Assembly: GCF_900698895.1 (NCBI RefSeq)
Contig: NZ_LR217700.1
Span: 310,001-374,000 of the forward strand
Reading direction: 5' to 3'
DNA: 64,000 nucleotides
From: Buchnera aphidicola (Cinara curtihirsuta)
Lineage (GTDB): Bacteria; Pseudomonadota; Gammaproteobacteria; Enterobacterales; Enterobacteriaceae
Shown piece by piece: positions 37,790-48,709 of this stretch. The notes beneath the pieces are model-generated. The model ran no database searches. It saw nothing but the letters and a program-made list of their open reading frames with translations, and was not told the origin of the DNA. The stretch's first letter is position 1, and every line of letters begins with the position of its first letter. The translations under genes were made by a program, and so were the position numbers.

Positions 37790-38642
37790 TATACTTAAAC
37801 CTATATAAAAAAATATATTTATTTTATATTTTTCATTTTAAAAAATGTAATAAAAATATATTAAAAATAATAATGAAAATTATATTTTCATTATAAAAAT
37901 CATGTTTTTATTAAAAAATAAAAATATGTAAATATATTTTATTAAATGAAATTATTATAGCTAATACATTTAATAATTCTAAATTGACAGAAACAATAAT
38001 TATATTGTATATTAAAATAAAATTGTTTTTAACTATAAAAAATTATAGAACAAGTGAATTAATAATATTCACTAAAATGTTATTTTTAATAATAAAAAAT
38101 ATAAAAATTTATATTAAAAAATAAATATTTCAAATATTATTAATACTATTATAATACTAAATTTATAAGTTTAATAATTTATATTTATTAAAATAATAAA
38201 ATATTATCTGTTAAATATCCTTTAAATATATTTCTAAAAAAATTATTCAATATTATATAATAAATACAATATAAAAAAATATTTTTATATTTATATACAC
38301 GAATAAAAAGTATACATTTTTATTAAAATAATCATATCTAAATATATCTCATTGGTATTAAGTATTATTTAAAGATAAATAAATAATAATATAAAAAAAT
38401 AAATATTTATTAAATAAATATTAAACATAATTAGTAATAATTATTATTTTCTGTCTTTATATTATATTAATTATTATATACTATGATTCAAAATGATTTT
38501 ATTTTCATAAAAATTTATTTTTATAAATTTTATTTATTTTAAATTTAAATTTAAATATTACTATATAAAAAAATGCAAAAAAAATAAAATCAATAATATT
38601 TTTATTAATACAGAATAAATTTTTAAAAAAAAGGACAATTAA
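37790..38642. other. Gene-free spacer between cyoA and clpP
   Basis: At 853 bases this is the largest gap in the window. It is overwhelmingly A+T and has stops in all frames at short intervals; I see no conserved motif, tRNA or hairpin with G:C pairs. In E. coli and (from memory) other Buchnera the bolA and tig genes lie just before clpP, so this is plausibly their remains, but no residual similarity to trigger factor is recognisable by eye. It must contain promoters for both the cyo operon (minus) and clpP (plus). Confidence 0.6.
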
Positions 38643-39263
38643 ATGAATTTGATCAAAAAAATAAATAAAAAAAAAGAAAAAATGTCTCTAATACCTTTTG
38701 TCATTGACAAAAACTCCCAAGGAGAAAGATCTTATGATATTTTTTCACGTTTATTAAAAGATAGAATTATTTTTCTAACAGGAAAGATTAATGATCATCT
38801 TGCTAGTATCGTTATATCTCAAATTCTATTTTTAGAATCAGAAAATAAAAAAAAAGATATTTTTTTATATATTAATTCACCTGGAGGGGTAATTACTTCC
38901 GGTTTGTCTATTTATGATACCATGCAATTTGTTCAACCTGATATTAATACAATATGTCTAGGACAAGCTTGTTCAATGGCTGCCATACTATTATGCGCGG
39001 GGAAAAAAGGAAAAAGATTTTGTTTACCTAATGCAAGAGTTATGCTACATCAACCATTAGGTGGGTTTCAAGGGCAAGCTTCAGATATTATAATACACGC
39101 TAAAGAAATAAAAAAAGTAAAAAAAATAATAAATAATTTATTATCTTTTCATACTAATGTATCTATAAAAAAAATAAATAAAGACACAGAAAGAGATTTT
39201 TTCTTTTCTCCTAAAGAAGCTATAAAATATGGACTTATAGATTCAATTTTAAAAAATAAATAA
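38643..39263 (+). CDS. clpP: ATP-dependent Clp protease proteolytic subunit
   Basis: ClpP forms the tetradecameric serine-protease chamber that degrades substrates unfolded by ClpX. The 206-residue product (E. coli 207) has the triad Ser111 in [11 protein letters not shown], His136 in [11 protein letters not shown], and Asp185 in [12 protein letters not shown]. The N-terminal propeptide is likely about 13 residues before [14 protein letters not shown] precedes ATG 38643. clpX follows within 50 bases, then lon, as in E. coli; the heat-shock promoter of the E. coli operon is not recognisable. Confidence 0.97.
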   Translation: MNLIKKINKKKEKMSLIPFVIDKNSQGERSYDIFSRLLKDRIIFLTGKINDHLASIVISQILFLESENKKKDIFLYINSPGGVITSGLSIYDTMQFVQPDINTICLGQACSMAAILLCAGKKGKRFCLPNARVMLHQPLGGFQGQASDIIIHAKEIKKVKKIINNLLSFHTNVSIKKINKDTERDFFFSPKEAIKYGLIDSILKNK

Positions 39264-39310
39264 TAATGTTTACTATAAAATTAGTAGAATACTTTATAAT
39301 AGAGAAAAAT

Positions 39311-40561
39311 ATGAATAATAATATTAATAATAAAAAAATTATAATCTGTTCTTTTTGTAAAAAAAATCAAAAAGAAACAAAAAAAATGATTAGTGGATTT
39401 TCAGGACATATTTGTGATAAATGTATTTTATTATGTAATAATATTTTAAATAAATATAATTTTAAAAAAGATAATAAAATAATTCCATTACAAACACCAA
39501 AAGTTATAAAAAAATATTTAGATAAATTTATAATAGGTCAAAAAAAAGCAAAAAAAATTATTTCTGTTGCAGTATATAATCATTATAAAAAATTAAATTA
39601 TTTATTACAAGATAATCATAACATTAAATTAGAAAAAAGTAATATTTTATTAATCGGACCGACTGGAACAGGAAAAACATTAATTGCTGAAACATTAGCA
39701 AAATATTTAAAAGTACCATTTTCTATTGCAGATGCTACAACGTTAACAGAAGCAGGTTATGTTGGAGAAGATGTTGAAAATATTTTAAGAAGATTAATAG
39801 AAAATAGTAATTATGATATTAAACAGGCTGAGAAGGGAATTATATATATTGATGAAATAGATAAAATTACAAAAAAATCAGAAAATGTTTCCATCACTAG
39901 AGATGTATCAGGAGAAGGAGTCCAACAATCTTTATTAAAAATAATAGAAGGAAAAATAGCCTCTGTACCTATAAAAGGAGGAAGAAAACATCCTGAACAA
40001 GAAACATGGAAAATTGATACCTCAAAAATTTTATTTATCTGTGGTGGAGCATTTTTTGGTTTAAAAAAAATTATTTCTAAACGTATAAATAATAAATCTA
40101 AAATTGGTTTTAATATCAAAAATATACATAAAAAAAAGAAATTTAGTTATAAACAGTATATGCAACCTATAGATCTTATTAAGTATGGTTTAATACCAGA
40201 GTTTGTTGGTAGATTACCAATAAATATTATGCTTAACAATCTAAGACAAGAAGATCTAATCAAAATACTTTATAAACCCAAAAACGCTTTAATTAAGCAA
40301 TATAAAAAGTTATTTTCTTTAGAAAATATAAAATTAAAATTTGATAAATTAGCTTTAATAGAAATAGCAAAACAAACAATCAAGAAAAAAACTGGAGCTA
40401 GAGGATTACGATCAATTTTAGAATCCGTCTTATTAAAAACAATGTATAAAGTGCCTACTTTAAAAAATATAACTAGTGTTTATATCAATAAATCTGTTAT
40501 ACAACAAAAAAGTTCACCAAAATTATTTTTTTCAGAAAAAAAAACAGATAAAAAAATATAA
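39311..40561 (+). CDS. clpX: ATP-dependent Clp protease ATP-binding subunit ClpX
   Basis: ClpX is the hexameric AAA+ unfoldase that feeds ClpP. I choose ATG 39311, which has AGAGAAA upstream and gives a family-like N-terminus of 416 residues (E. coli 424); an ATG at 39266 would add 15 odd residues. The zinc-binding domain has CSFCKKN and CDKCILLC. Walker A is GPTGTGKTL, the pore loop is GYVGED, Walker B is [10 protein letters not shown], the sensor segment is [11 protein letters not shown] and IPEFVGRLP follows. [10 protein letters not shown] supplies the arginine of sensor 2. Confidence 0.97.
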   Translation: MNNNINNKKIIICSFCKKNQKETKKMISGFSGHICDKCILLCNNILNKYNFKKDNKIIPLQTPKVIKKYLDKFIIGQKKAKKIISVAVYNHYKKLNYLLQDNHNIKLEKSNILLIGPTGTGKTLIAETLAKYLKVPFSIADATTLTEAGYVGEDVENILRRLIENSNYDIKQAEKGIIYIDEIDKITKKSENVSITRDVSGEGVQQSLLKIIEGKIASVPIKGGRKHPEQETWKIDTSKILFICGGAFFGLKKIISKRINNKSKIGFNIKNIHKKKKFSYKQYMQPIDLIKYGLIPEFVGRLPINIMLNNLRQEDLIKILYKPKNALIKQYKKLFSLENIKLKFDKLALIEIAKQTIKKKTGARGLRSILESVLLKTMYKVPTLKNITSVYINKSVIQQKSSPKLFFSEKKTDKKI

Positions 40562-40687
40562 TATGATAATCTATTATTATAAATAAATATAAAATAAAAA
40601 AATATTTACTATATATAAATACCATGAATAAAAATATACAATTATAAAAAATTTTTGTATATTAAAACATTGAAAAGAGAGATACAT

Positions 40688-43036
40688 ATGAATTCTGAGT
40701 ATTCAGAAAATGTTAATATTCCAATATTGCCTTTACGAGATATTGTAGTATATCCGTATATGGTTACTCCTTTATTTATCGGTCGTAAAAATTCAATTAA
40801 ATGTATAGAATTTGCTATGCAAAATGATAGAAAAATACTCTTAATTACACAAAAAGAAGCAAAAATAGAAAAACCAAAAAAAAATGATTTATTTAAGATT
40901 GGAACAGTTGCAAAAATTTTACAAATATTAAATTTACCTGACGGTACTATAAAAATAGTAATAGAAGGAAAAAAAAGAGCAAAAATAAGAAATATAAAAA
41001 AAAATGATAATTACTATTTAGCTAACATTAAATATATAAAATCTAAAAAAATACAAGAAAAAGAAAAAAAAGTATTAATTAAAACTACTATTAATCAATT
41101 TAAAAGATATATTGAATTAAATAAAAAAATATCAATGGAAATTTTAGATTCATTGAAAAAAATTAGTAATATAGAAAAATTAAGTGATGTTTTAGCATAT
41201 CATATGCCTTTAAAAATAAATGAAAAACAAAAATTATTAGAAATGTCATATACAAAAAAACGTTTAGAATTTATTATTGGAATAATGGAATCTGAAATTG
41301 ATCTATTAAAAATAGAAAAAAACATAAGAAATAGAATTAAACAACAAACAGAAAAAAATCAAAGAGAATATTTTTTAACAGAACAAATGAAAGCAATTCA
41401 AAAAGAATTAGGTGATTCAGAAAATTCTATTGATGAAAATGAAAAATTAAAAAACAAAATAAAATTAGCAAAAATGCCCAAAGAAGCTAAAAAAAAAACA
41501 CAAGCAGAATTAAGAAAATTACAAATGATGTCTCCTATGTCAGCTGAAGCAACAGTTGTCAGAAATTATGTTGAATGGATGATACAAGTCCCTTGGAATA
41601 AAAAAAGTAAAATAAAAAAAAATATTCAAACAGCTCACAAAATTTTAAATATTGATCATTTTGGATTACATGATGTAAAAGAACATATTTTAGAGTACTT
41701 AGCAGTTCAGAATCGAATAAGAAAAATCAAAGGTCCTATTCTATGTCTAGTAGGCCCTCCAGGAATTGGAAAAACTTCATTAGGAAAATCAATTGCTAGA
41801 GCAACTGGTAGAAAATACATTCGTATGGCATTAGGAGGAATAAGAGATGAAGCTGAAATTAGAGGACATAGAAGAACATACATTGGTTCTATGCCTGGAA
41901 AATTAATGCAAAAAATAACTAAATCAGGTGTAAAAAATCCTTTATTTTTACTAGATGAAATTGATAAAATGGCATTCGATATACGTATAGATCCAGCTGC
42001 TGCTTTATTAGAAGCGTTAGATCCCGAACAAAATAATTCTTTTAATGATCATTATTTAGAAATAGATTATGATTTATCAGAAGTAATGTTTATTGCAACT
42101 TCTAATTCTATGAATATACCAGCGCCATTATTAGATCGAATGGAAATCATTCAATTATCGGGATACACTGAAGAAGAAAAAATAAATATTGCAAAAAAAT
42201 ATCTACAGCCAAAACAAATGAAAGAAAATGCTTTAAAAAAAGCAGAATTATGTATTCAAGATAACGCATTAATAAATATAATTCGATATTATACAAGAGA
42301 ATCAGGAGTTAGAAACCTTGAACGATCTATATCAAAAATTTGCAGAAAGTCAGTTAAAAAAATTTTACTAGAAAAAGATATTAATAATATAAATATTAAT
42401 AAAAAAAATTTAAAAAATTATTTAGGTGTTAAAAAATATACGTATGGAAAAATCAATCAGAATAATGAAATTGGACAAGTAATAGGATTAGCTTGGACAG
42501 AAATGGGGGGTGATTTATTAACTATTGAATGTACATGCATCCCCGGTAAAGGTAAACTACTATATACTGGATCTCTCGGAAAGGTTATGCGAGAGTCTAT
42601 TCAAACCGCCTTAACAGTTGTTCGATCACAAGCTAAAAAATTAGGTATTAAAAAAGATTTTTATAATAAAAGTGATATTCATGTACATGTTCCTGAAGGT
42701 GCTACACCGAAAGATGGGCCGAGCGCAGGAATAACTATATGTACTGCTATAGTATCATGTTTAACAAATAATCCAGTTAAATCTGATATTGCTATGACTG
42801 GTGAAATTACTCTTCGAGGTCAAGTGTTAAATATTGGAGGATTAAAAGAAAAATTAATAGCAGCACATAGAGGAGGAGTTAAAAAAGTTTTAATTCCATA
42901 TGGAAATAAAAGAGATTTATCAGAAATACCTAAAAATATTCTTTCTAATTTAAAAATAAAACCAATACAAAAAATAGAAGAAGTAATAACGCTGTCTCTA
43001 GAAAAGAATCCCTACATTAACAATTTAAATAAATAA
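40688..43036 (+). CDS. lon: ATP-dependent protease Lon
   Basis: Lon is a cytoplasmic AAA+ serine protease that removes misfolded and regulatory proteins. ATG 40688 is preceded by AGAGAG and gives an N-terminus aligning with E. coli (MNSEYSENVNIPILPLRD); an upstream in-frame start at 40655 is unlikely. The product is 782 residues (E. coli 784). Features in order are the LAN substrate domain, coiled region SQREYFLTEQMKAIQKELG-like, Walker A GPPGIGKTS, Walker B FLLDEIDKM, and the protease Ser-Lys dyad in KDGPSAGIT and GGLKEKLIAA. hupB, which follows lon in E. coli, is absent and ppiD comes next. Confidence 0.97.
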   Translation: MNSEYSENVNIPILPLRDIVVYPYMVTPLFIGRKNSIKCIEFAMQNDRKILLITQKEAKIEKPKKNDLFKIGTVAKILQILNLPDGTIKIVIEGKKRAKIRNIKKNDNYYLANIKYIKSKKIQEKEKKVLIKTTINQFKRYIELNKKISMEILDSLKKISNIEKLSDVLAYHMPLKINEKQKLLEMSYTKKRLEFIIGIMESEIDLLKIEKNIRNRIKQQTEKNQREYFLTEQMKAIQKELGDSENSIDENEKLKNKIKLAKMPKEAKKKTQAELRKLQMMSPMSAEATVVRNYVEWMIQVPWNKKSKIKKNIQTAHKILNIDHFGLHDVKEHILEYLAVQNRIRKIKGPILCLVGPPGIGKTSLGKSIARATGRKYIRMALGGIRDEAEIRGHRRTYIGSMPGKLMQKITKSGVKNPLFLLDEIDKMAFDIRIDPAAALLEALDPEQNNSFNDHYLEIDYDLSEVMFIATSNSMNIPAPLLDRMEIIQLSGYTEEEKINIAKKYLQPKQMKENALKKAELCIQDNALINIIRYYTRESGVRNLERSISKICRKSVKKILLEKDINNININKKNLKNYLGVKKYTYGKINQNNEIGQVIGLAWTEMGGDLLTIECTCIPGKGKLLYTGSLGKVMRESIQTALTVVRSQAKKLGIKKDFYNKSDIHVHVPEGATPKDGPSAGITICTAIVSCLTNNPVKSDIAMTGEITLRGQVLNIGGLKEKLIAAHRGGVKKVLIPYGNKRDLSEIPKNILSNLKIKPIQKIEEVITLSLEKNPYINNLNK

Positions 43037-43079
43037 AAAATGTGAAAAAAAATTGAATAAAGTTATACTTTATACAATA

Positions 43080-43111
43080 TAGCTAGAAGAATAGTATATT
43101 CTTACTAGCTA
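43080..43111. other. Long hairpin after lon
   Basis: TAGCTAG-AAGAATA (43080-43093) pairs with TATTCTT-(A)-CTAGCTA (43097-43111): a 14-bp stem with one bulged A and a GTA loop. It is followed by A6 then T4 on the plus strand, not a direct T run. A second small palindrome (ATAAAGT/ACTTTAT, 43056-43072) lies just before it. Together they probably end the clpX-lon mRNA. Confidence 0.55.
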
Positions 43112-43177
43112 AAAAATTTTAAAAATAGAAAATTTATGTAGTAATCAAAATGATTTAATTAAAAGGTTAATGTTACC

Positions 43178-45004
43178 ATGTCTTTATCAAAAAACTTTTA
43201 TAAAAAAATGATTTTAATAATTATTACTACTATTATCATATCATCTATAATACTCAGTAATATTTCCGGACTTTTTATAAATCAAAAAGAATTACCTATT
43301 ATAAATATCAATAAAGAAAAAATTTATCCCAAAATATTACAATTAAGCTATAATATTATTAAAAGAAAAAAAAACACTAATATTAAAAATATCTTAGAAA
43401 ATAAAATAAGTAAACAAGAATATAAACAATATATTCTTCAACAAATTATTATAAAAATAATTAATGAATCTCTTTTAAAACAATATGTAGACATCATAGA
43501 TCTAAAAATGTTAGGAAAATACGTAAAAGAATTAATTTATTCTTCAAAATATTTTCATGTTAATAATTCTTTTAATTATATTAAATATTTTAAATTTATT
43601 AATTTTATTATGTATTCACATAATCAATATATTAATGTACTAAAAAAAAAAATAGCAGTACAATACTTAATAAAAATATTATTAAAATCAATTATAATTT
43701 TAAAACAAGATATATTTAATAAATTAAAAAAAATAATAAATAAAAAAAATATACAAATTTCTAATTTTAAAATTGATTTAACAAAGTTAGAAAAAAAAAA
43801 TAATATTAATGACATCAAAAAATATTTTTATTTAAATAAAGAAAAATTCTATGTACCTTCATCTACTATTATTCATGTAGCTAATTTTAAAAAAAAAACA
43901 CGAATAAAAAATAATAATATTCAATCATTAATAAAAAATATAAAAAAAAAATTAATAAAAAAAAAATATAATTTTAATCTTATTAAAATTGATCCTACTA
44001 CAATAAAAAATTTTTTTTTAAAAATACCTCAAATAAAGAAAACCAATAAAGAAAAAAAAAACAAAGAAATAAATTATATAAAATTAGAAGAAATAAAATT
44101 AAAAAGTATACCTAAAATTATAAAAAAATTTCAATTAAAAAAAAAAGGAGATTATTCTAAAATAATATTTTATAAAAATAATTTTTTTATTTTTAAATTA
44201 AATTCTATACAAAAAACAAATAATAAAAATATACATAAAATTAAAAATTATGTTATTAAAAAAATTAAATATCAAAAAAATATTTTTAAAAAAATAATTT
44301 TAAATAATACGTTATATATTTTGTTAAATAATAATAATATAAAATTAAAAAATTTATTACCAAAAAATTCTATTAAGATATATAAAAAAAAAATAATAAA
44401 ATTTCCAAAACAAATTAAAAATTATTATTTAAACAATTTTAATAAATATATAAAAAAAAACTTTTTTTATAAAAAAAAACCATATTTTAATCCAAATATA
44501 CAAACATATATCAATAAAAAAAAACATATTTATTTATTAAAAATAAAATCATATATTAAAAAACATTTATTAGATAAAAAAATAGTTTATAAAAAAATAT
44601 TAAGTGATTTTTTATTAAAAAAAATATATACAAAAAATTATACATCTATAAAAAATTTCTTACTAAAAAAATACAACAAAAAAAAATTCTTTTTTAATAA
44701 AAATCCTATATATGTTTATAACCCTCAAACATTATTTTTTAATAATAATGATGAAATAAAAAAAATTATTAAACAATTACCGGTTATAAAAAAGGATCAT
44801 TATATATATATTTTTTTTAAAAAATCTAAACAAAAAAATTATTTAATAATTTTTAAAAAAGAATTTTTTAAAAAAATAAATAAAACAGAAAAATATTTAA
44901 TCAATCAGCAAATTAAACAATATCTAAAAATAAAAGTAATTACAGCAATTTTACAAAATTTATATAAAAAATCTAAAATAACGTATAATTCTAATATAGA
45001 ATAA
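43178..45004 (+). CDS. ppiD: Periplasmic folding chaperone PpiD (highly diverged)
   Basis: PpiD is an inner-membrane-anchored periplasmic chaperone of the SurA-like parvulin family that associates with SecYEG. The 608-residue product (E. coli 623) has one N-terminal membrane anchor at about residues 11-33, then a SurA-N-like helical region (ILQQIIIKIINESLLKQYVD). A shrunken parvulin-like segment includes IPKIIKKFQLKKKGDYSKII, matching E. coli around IPDELKNAGLKEKGQ. The rest is extremely Lys/Asn/Ile-rich and hard to align. Identity relies on these matches plus position between lon and mdlA. Prolyl-isomerase activity is doubtful; E. coli PpiD itself is reported to lack it. Confidence 0.87.
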   Translation: MSLSKNFYKKMILIIITTIIISSIILSNISGLFINQKELPIININKEKIYPKILQLSYNIIKRKKNTNIKNILENKISKQEYKQYILQQIIIKIINESLLKQYVDIIDLKMLGKYVKELIYSSKYFHVNNSFNYIKYFKFINFIMYSHNQYINVLKKKIAVQYLIKILLKSIIILKQDIFNKLKKIINKKNIQISNFKIDLTKLEKKNNINDIKKYFYLNKEKFYVPSSTIIHVANFKKKTRIKNNNIQSLIKNIKKKLIKKKYNFNLIKIDPTTIKNFFLKIPQIKKTNKEKKNKEINYIKLEEIKLKSIPKIIKKFQLKKKGDYSKIIFYKNNFFIFKLNSIQKTNNKNIHKIKNYVIKKIKYQKNIFKKIILNNTLYILLNNNNIKLKNLLPKNSIKIYKKKIIKFPKQIKNYYLNNFNKYIKKNFFYKKKPYFNPNIQTYINKKKHIYLLKIKSYIKKHLLDKKIVYKKILSDFLLKKIYTKNYTSIKNFLLKKYNKKKFFFNKNPIYVYNPQTLFFNNNDEIKKIIKQLPVIKKDHYIYIFFKKSKQKNYLIIFKKEFFKKINKTEKYLINQQIKQYLKIKVITAILQNLYKKSKITYNSNIE

Positions 45005-45137
45005 TATATTTTAAAAAAATATAAATTTAATAAAAATTAATAAAATAATTATTTATACATATATTTTTATATAAAATTAAATATTATTTTATTTTCTTAA
45101 AAAACTATCCTATTCATGATAAAAATAAGGTAATTTT

Positions 45138-46877
45138 GTGAAATTATTTAAAGAATTAAAATGGTATTTTATACAAGAATGGAAACGATATACAGGAACA
45201 TGTATTCTTTTAATGATAATTACGTTTTTACAATTACTACCAGCTAAAATTATTGGATCTATTATTGATTTAATATTAACTAATAAAGCTTCTAATCAAG
45301 ATGTAATAATAAAAATTATACAAATAATTTTAATATCTACAATAATTTATATACTAAAATATTTTTGGAAAATTTTATTATTTAGTTCATCATATCATCT
45401 AATTTCTCAATTACGAATAAAATTTTGTTCTGCTTTATTAAAAAAAAATTCAATATTTTATTCAAAATATAATAATGGAGACCTAATATCTAGAGCTACA
45501 AATGATATTGAAAGAGTAGTTTTTTCTATTGGAGAAGGCATATTAACAATAGCTGATTCTTTTATTACAGGAATTTCAATTTTTATAGTAATGTGTATAC
45601 AAATAAACTGGAAATTATCTTTTTTTTCATTACTTCCAATGCCTATTATGGCTATAATTATTAAAAAATGTGGAAATAGATTATATTCAAAATTTCAAAA
45701 ATCACAAAAATATTTTTCTATTTTAAATAATCAAGCTCAAAATAGTTTAAATAATATACATATGATACGAAATTTTCAGTTAGAAAAAACAGAAATGAAA
45801 AAATTCTCTAAAGCAGCAAGTAATGTTAAGAAAAAGGATTTTCAAGTATCTAAAATAGACGCTCAATTTAATCCTATTATTCATATTTCAATTGCTATGT
45901 CTAATTTATTTGCAATTTTAGGAGGCAGTTTTTTAATTACAAAAGAACAAATAACTTTTGGTCAATTAACAAGTTTTATTTTATATTTAGGATCTATGAT
46001 TTGGCCAATTCTAGCATTTGCATGGATGTTTAACATTTTAGAAAGAGGTAATGTATCTTGGAAAAGAATACAAGAAATAATAACAACAAATAAAAAAAAA
46101 CCAAAAAAAAATAATAATATTAATAAAATTAATATAAAAAATAATTTATATATAAATATAAAAAAATTTTCTTACCCTGAAAGGAAAAAAAAATCATTAA
46201 AAAATATAAAATTAGAAATACCAAGTAATACTACCTTAGGTATTTGCGGCCCAACTGGATCAGGTAAAACTACTTTAATTCGCTTAATTCAAAAACATTT
46301 TAAAATACCATTAGGATATATAAAATATAATCAATATGATATAAAAGATATATATATAAAAGAATGGCGTAAAATAATATCAGTAGTTAATCAAACACCA
46401 TTTTTATTTTCTGATAGTATTTTTAATAATATTAAATTTGGAAAAACAAATTCTTCAATAAAAGAAATTAAAAATGCAGCTAAATTAGCATGTATACATG
46501 ATGATATAAAAAAATTACCCCAAGGATATAATACTCAAGTAGGAGAAAAAGGAATTAAATTATCCGGAGGACAAAAACAACGTATTACAATTGCTAGAGC
46601 ATTTTTAATTAAATCTAAAATTTTTATTTTAGATGATCCTTTATCATCTGTAGATCATGATACAGAACACAAAATTATTAGAAATATAAAAAAATATACA
46701 CAAGAAAATAAAATAACTACTATTATAGTTACTCATAGATTATCCATTTTAGAACAATTTAATAATATACTTGTTTTAAAAAAAGGAGAAATTTTACAAG
46801 TAGGTTCACATAAAAAATTATTATCTGAAAAAAATTGGTATTATGAAATGTATAATTATCAAAAATTTAAAAAATAA
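45138..46877 (+). CDS. mdlA: ABC exporter half MdlA
   Basis: MdlA is a membrane-ATPase fusion half-transporter, expected to pair with MdlB as a heterodimeric exporter of unknown substrate. GTG 45138 follows AAGG at good spacing and gives the family start VKLFKELKWYFIQEW; the product is 579 residues (E. coli 590). Six membrane helices occupy residues 1-310; the ATPase has Walker A CGPTGSGKTTL, the signature LSGGQKQRITIARAF, Walker B IFILDDPLSSVD and the switch His in VTHRLS. mdlB starts 42 bases later. Both halves look catalytically competent. Confidence 0.96.
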   Translation: MKLFKELKWYFIQEWKRYTGTCILLMIITFLQLLPAKIIGSIIDLILTNKASNQDVIIKIIQIILISTIIYILKYFWKILLFSSSYHLISQLRIKFCSALLKKNSIFYSKYNNGDLISRATNDIERVVFSIGEGILTIADSFITGISIFIVMCIQINWKLSFFSLLPMPIMAIIIKKCGNRLYSKFQKSQKYFSILNNQAQNSLNNIHMIRNFQLEKTEMKKFSKAASNVKKKDFQVSKIDAQFNPIIHISIAMSNLFAILGGSFLITKEQITFGQLTSFILYLGSMIWPILAFAWMFNILERGNVSWKRIQEIITTNKKKPKKNNNINKINIKNNLYINIKKFSYPERKKKSLKNIKLEIPSNTTLGICGPTGSGKTTLIRLIQKHFKIPLGYIKYNQYDIKDIYIKEWRKIISVVNQTPFLFSDSIFNNIKFGKTNSSIKEIKNAAKLACIHDDIKKLPQGYNTQVGEKGIKLSGGQKQRITIARAFLIKSKIFILDDPLSSVDHDTEHKIIRNIKKYTQENKITTIIVTHRLSILEQFNNILVLKKGEILQVGSHKKLLSEKNWYYEMYNYQKFKK

Positions 46878-46918
46878 AATATACACTTTCATATACTTTA
46901 ATAAAAATAGGAAAAAAA

Positions 46919-48670
46919 ATGGAAGGTCAACAATACTCTTCATGGAAGATAATAAAACGATTATTATCTTATTACAAAAAAAAAAAATATTTATTATTAT
47001 TATCATGTATATTAATTTTATTAGCAACAATAACAGAAATTTCTAGTCCTATTATTCTTAGTAATTTTATTAATAACATTTTAAAATATCATATATTAAA
47101 AACAAAAAAAAATTTATATTTAGTTAGTTTTTTCATAATGTTACAAATATTGTCATCATATTTTAATTATTTTTATACGGTATATTTTGGTAAAATATCT
47201 ACTGAAATTATTCAGGAATTAAGAATAAATATAATGAATATTGCATTACAACAACCTATGAAAGTATTTAATCAAAAACCAATAAATTCAATAATAACAA
47301 AAATAACAAATGACACAGAATCAGTAAAAGAATTTTATGAAACAATTTTATCTTCTTTTTTAAAAAATTTTATATTATTTTTAATAATTTTAACATCTAT
47401 GTTTATCTTAGAATGGAGAATGGCTTTAATCAGTTCTCTTATGATACCTATAGTTTCTATTATAGTTATAATTCATCAATACTATAGTAAACCAATAATT
47501 AAAAAAATAAAATCATCTCTATCTGATTTAAATAATACAATTAACGAAATTATTAATGGAATTACTATAATTCAACAATTTAATCAAGAAAAAAAATTCA
47601 TCGAAAAAATTAACTTCATTAATAATGAAAGTTATTTAAATAGAATAAAAACATTAAAAATAGATAGTTTGTTATTAAGACCATTATTAAATTTAATATC
47701 TTCTATTGTTTTATCCTGTATAATCATGACATTAAAGTTATTTCCAATGGCAATTATAAAAATCAGTATCATACATACTTTTATAAATTATTTAAGACAT
47801 TTAAATGAACCTATAATTGCCATTACAGGTCAACAATCACTATTACAACAAGCTATTGTCTCTTCAGAAAGAATTTTTAAATTTATTGATTCTCCAATAA
47901 AAACATACGGAAATAATATTTCATCATTAAAAACTGGAGAAATAAATTTTAAAAATGTATATTTTACTTATCCAGGAACAAAAAAAAGAATTTTAAAAAA
48001 TATTAATATAAATATTCCAAATAGAAGTTGTATAGCATTAGTAGGAAAAACCGGAAGCGGGAAAACTACTTTATCTAATTTAATTTTAGGACATTATACT
48101 GTTACAAGAGGGGAAATATATATAGATAAAAAACCAATAAATTCTTTATCAAATACAATATTACGTAAAAATATTTCTATTGTTCAACAAGAACCAACAA
48201 TTTTATATGATAGTTTAATTAATAATATATCTCTTAATAGAGAAGTAAAAGAAAAAAAAGTTATTAATGCGCTATATAAAAGCCAATTAAAACAACTAGT
48301 CGATATATTACCGAATGGATACATGTCAATAATTGGACAAAATAATGATTCTCTTTCACAAGGACAAAAACAACTAATAGGTATTGCTAGAATATTAGTT
48401 TCTAATCCTAAAATACTAATTTTTGATGAAGCAACTGCTAGTATAGATTCTGAATCTGAACAAAAAATACAGAAAATATTATCTTCTATTCAAAAAAAAT
48501 CTACAGTAATAATTATAGCTCATAGATTATCTACAATAATAAATTCTGATATAATCATAGTACTAGATAAAGGAAGAATAATAGAAACAGGAAATCATAA
48601 AGAATTATTAAATAAAAAGGGATTGTATTATAGAATGTTTACATACCAACATCATTACAAAAGTATTTAA
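46919..48670 (+). CDS. mdlB: ABC exporter half MdlB
   Basis: MdlB is the partner half-exporter of MdlA. ATG 46919 is preceded by AGGAAAA and gives 583 residues (E. coli 593). Six membrane helices precede the ATPase, which has Walker A VGKTGSGKTTLSNL, Q-loop VQQEPTIL, Walker B LIFDEATASIDS and H-loop IAHRLSTI. The signature is SLSQGQKQL, where MdlA has LSGGQ; E. coli MdlB also departs from LSGGQ at this place (SVGQKQ). The pair is among the few transporters retained in Buchnera, pointing to an essential export role at the symbiont surface (inference). Confidence 0.96.
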   Translation: MEGQQYSSWKIIKRLLSYYKKKKYLLLLSCILILLATITEISSPIILSNFINNILKYHILKTKKNLYLVSFFIMLQILSSYFNYFYTVYFGKISTEIIQELRINIMNIALQQPMKVFNQKPINSIITKITNDTESVKEFYETILSSFLKNFILFLIILTSMFILEWRMALISSLMIPIVSIIVIIHQYYSKPIIKKIKSSLSDLNNTINEIINGITIIQQFNQEKKFIEKINFINNESYLNRIKTLKIDSLLLRPLLNLISSIVLSCIIMTLKLFPMAIIKISIIHTFINYLRHLNEPIIAITGQQSLLQQAIVSSERIFKFIDSPIKTYGNNISSLKTGEINFKNVYFTYPGTKKRILKNININIPNRSCIALVGKTGSGKTTLSNLILGHYTVTRGEIYIDKKPINSLSNTILRKNISIVQQEPTILYDSLINNISLNREVKEKKVINALYKSQLKQLVDILPNGYMSIIGQNNDSLSQGQKQLIGIARILVSNPKILIFDEATASIDSESEQKIQKILSSIQKKSTVIIIAHRLSTIINSDIIIVLDKGRIIETGNHKELLNKKGLYYRMFTYQHHYKSI

Positions 48671-48709
48671 TTATATAAAAAAATAAATAAAAAAATAATT
48701 TTAATATAA

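Noticed and set aside
38100..38640. Dense short A/T palindromes in the cyoA-clpP spacer, considered as a replication origin or repeat array
   Set aside because: No DnaA-box cluster, no repeated unit and no G:C content; expected from composition.
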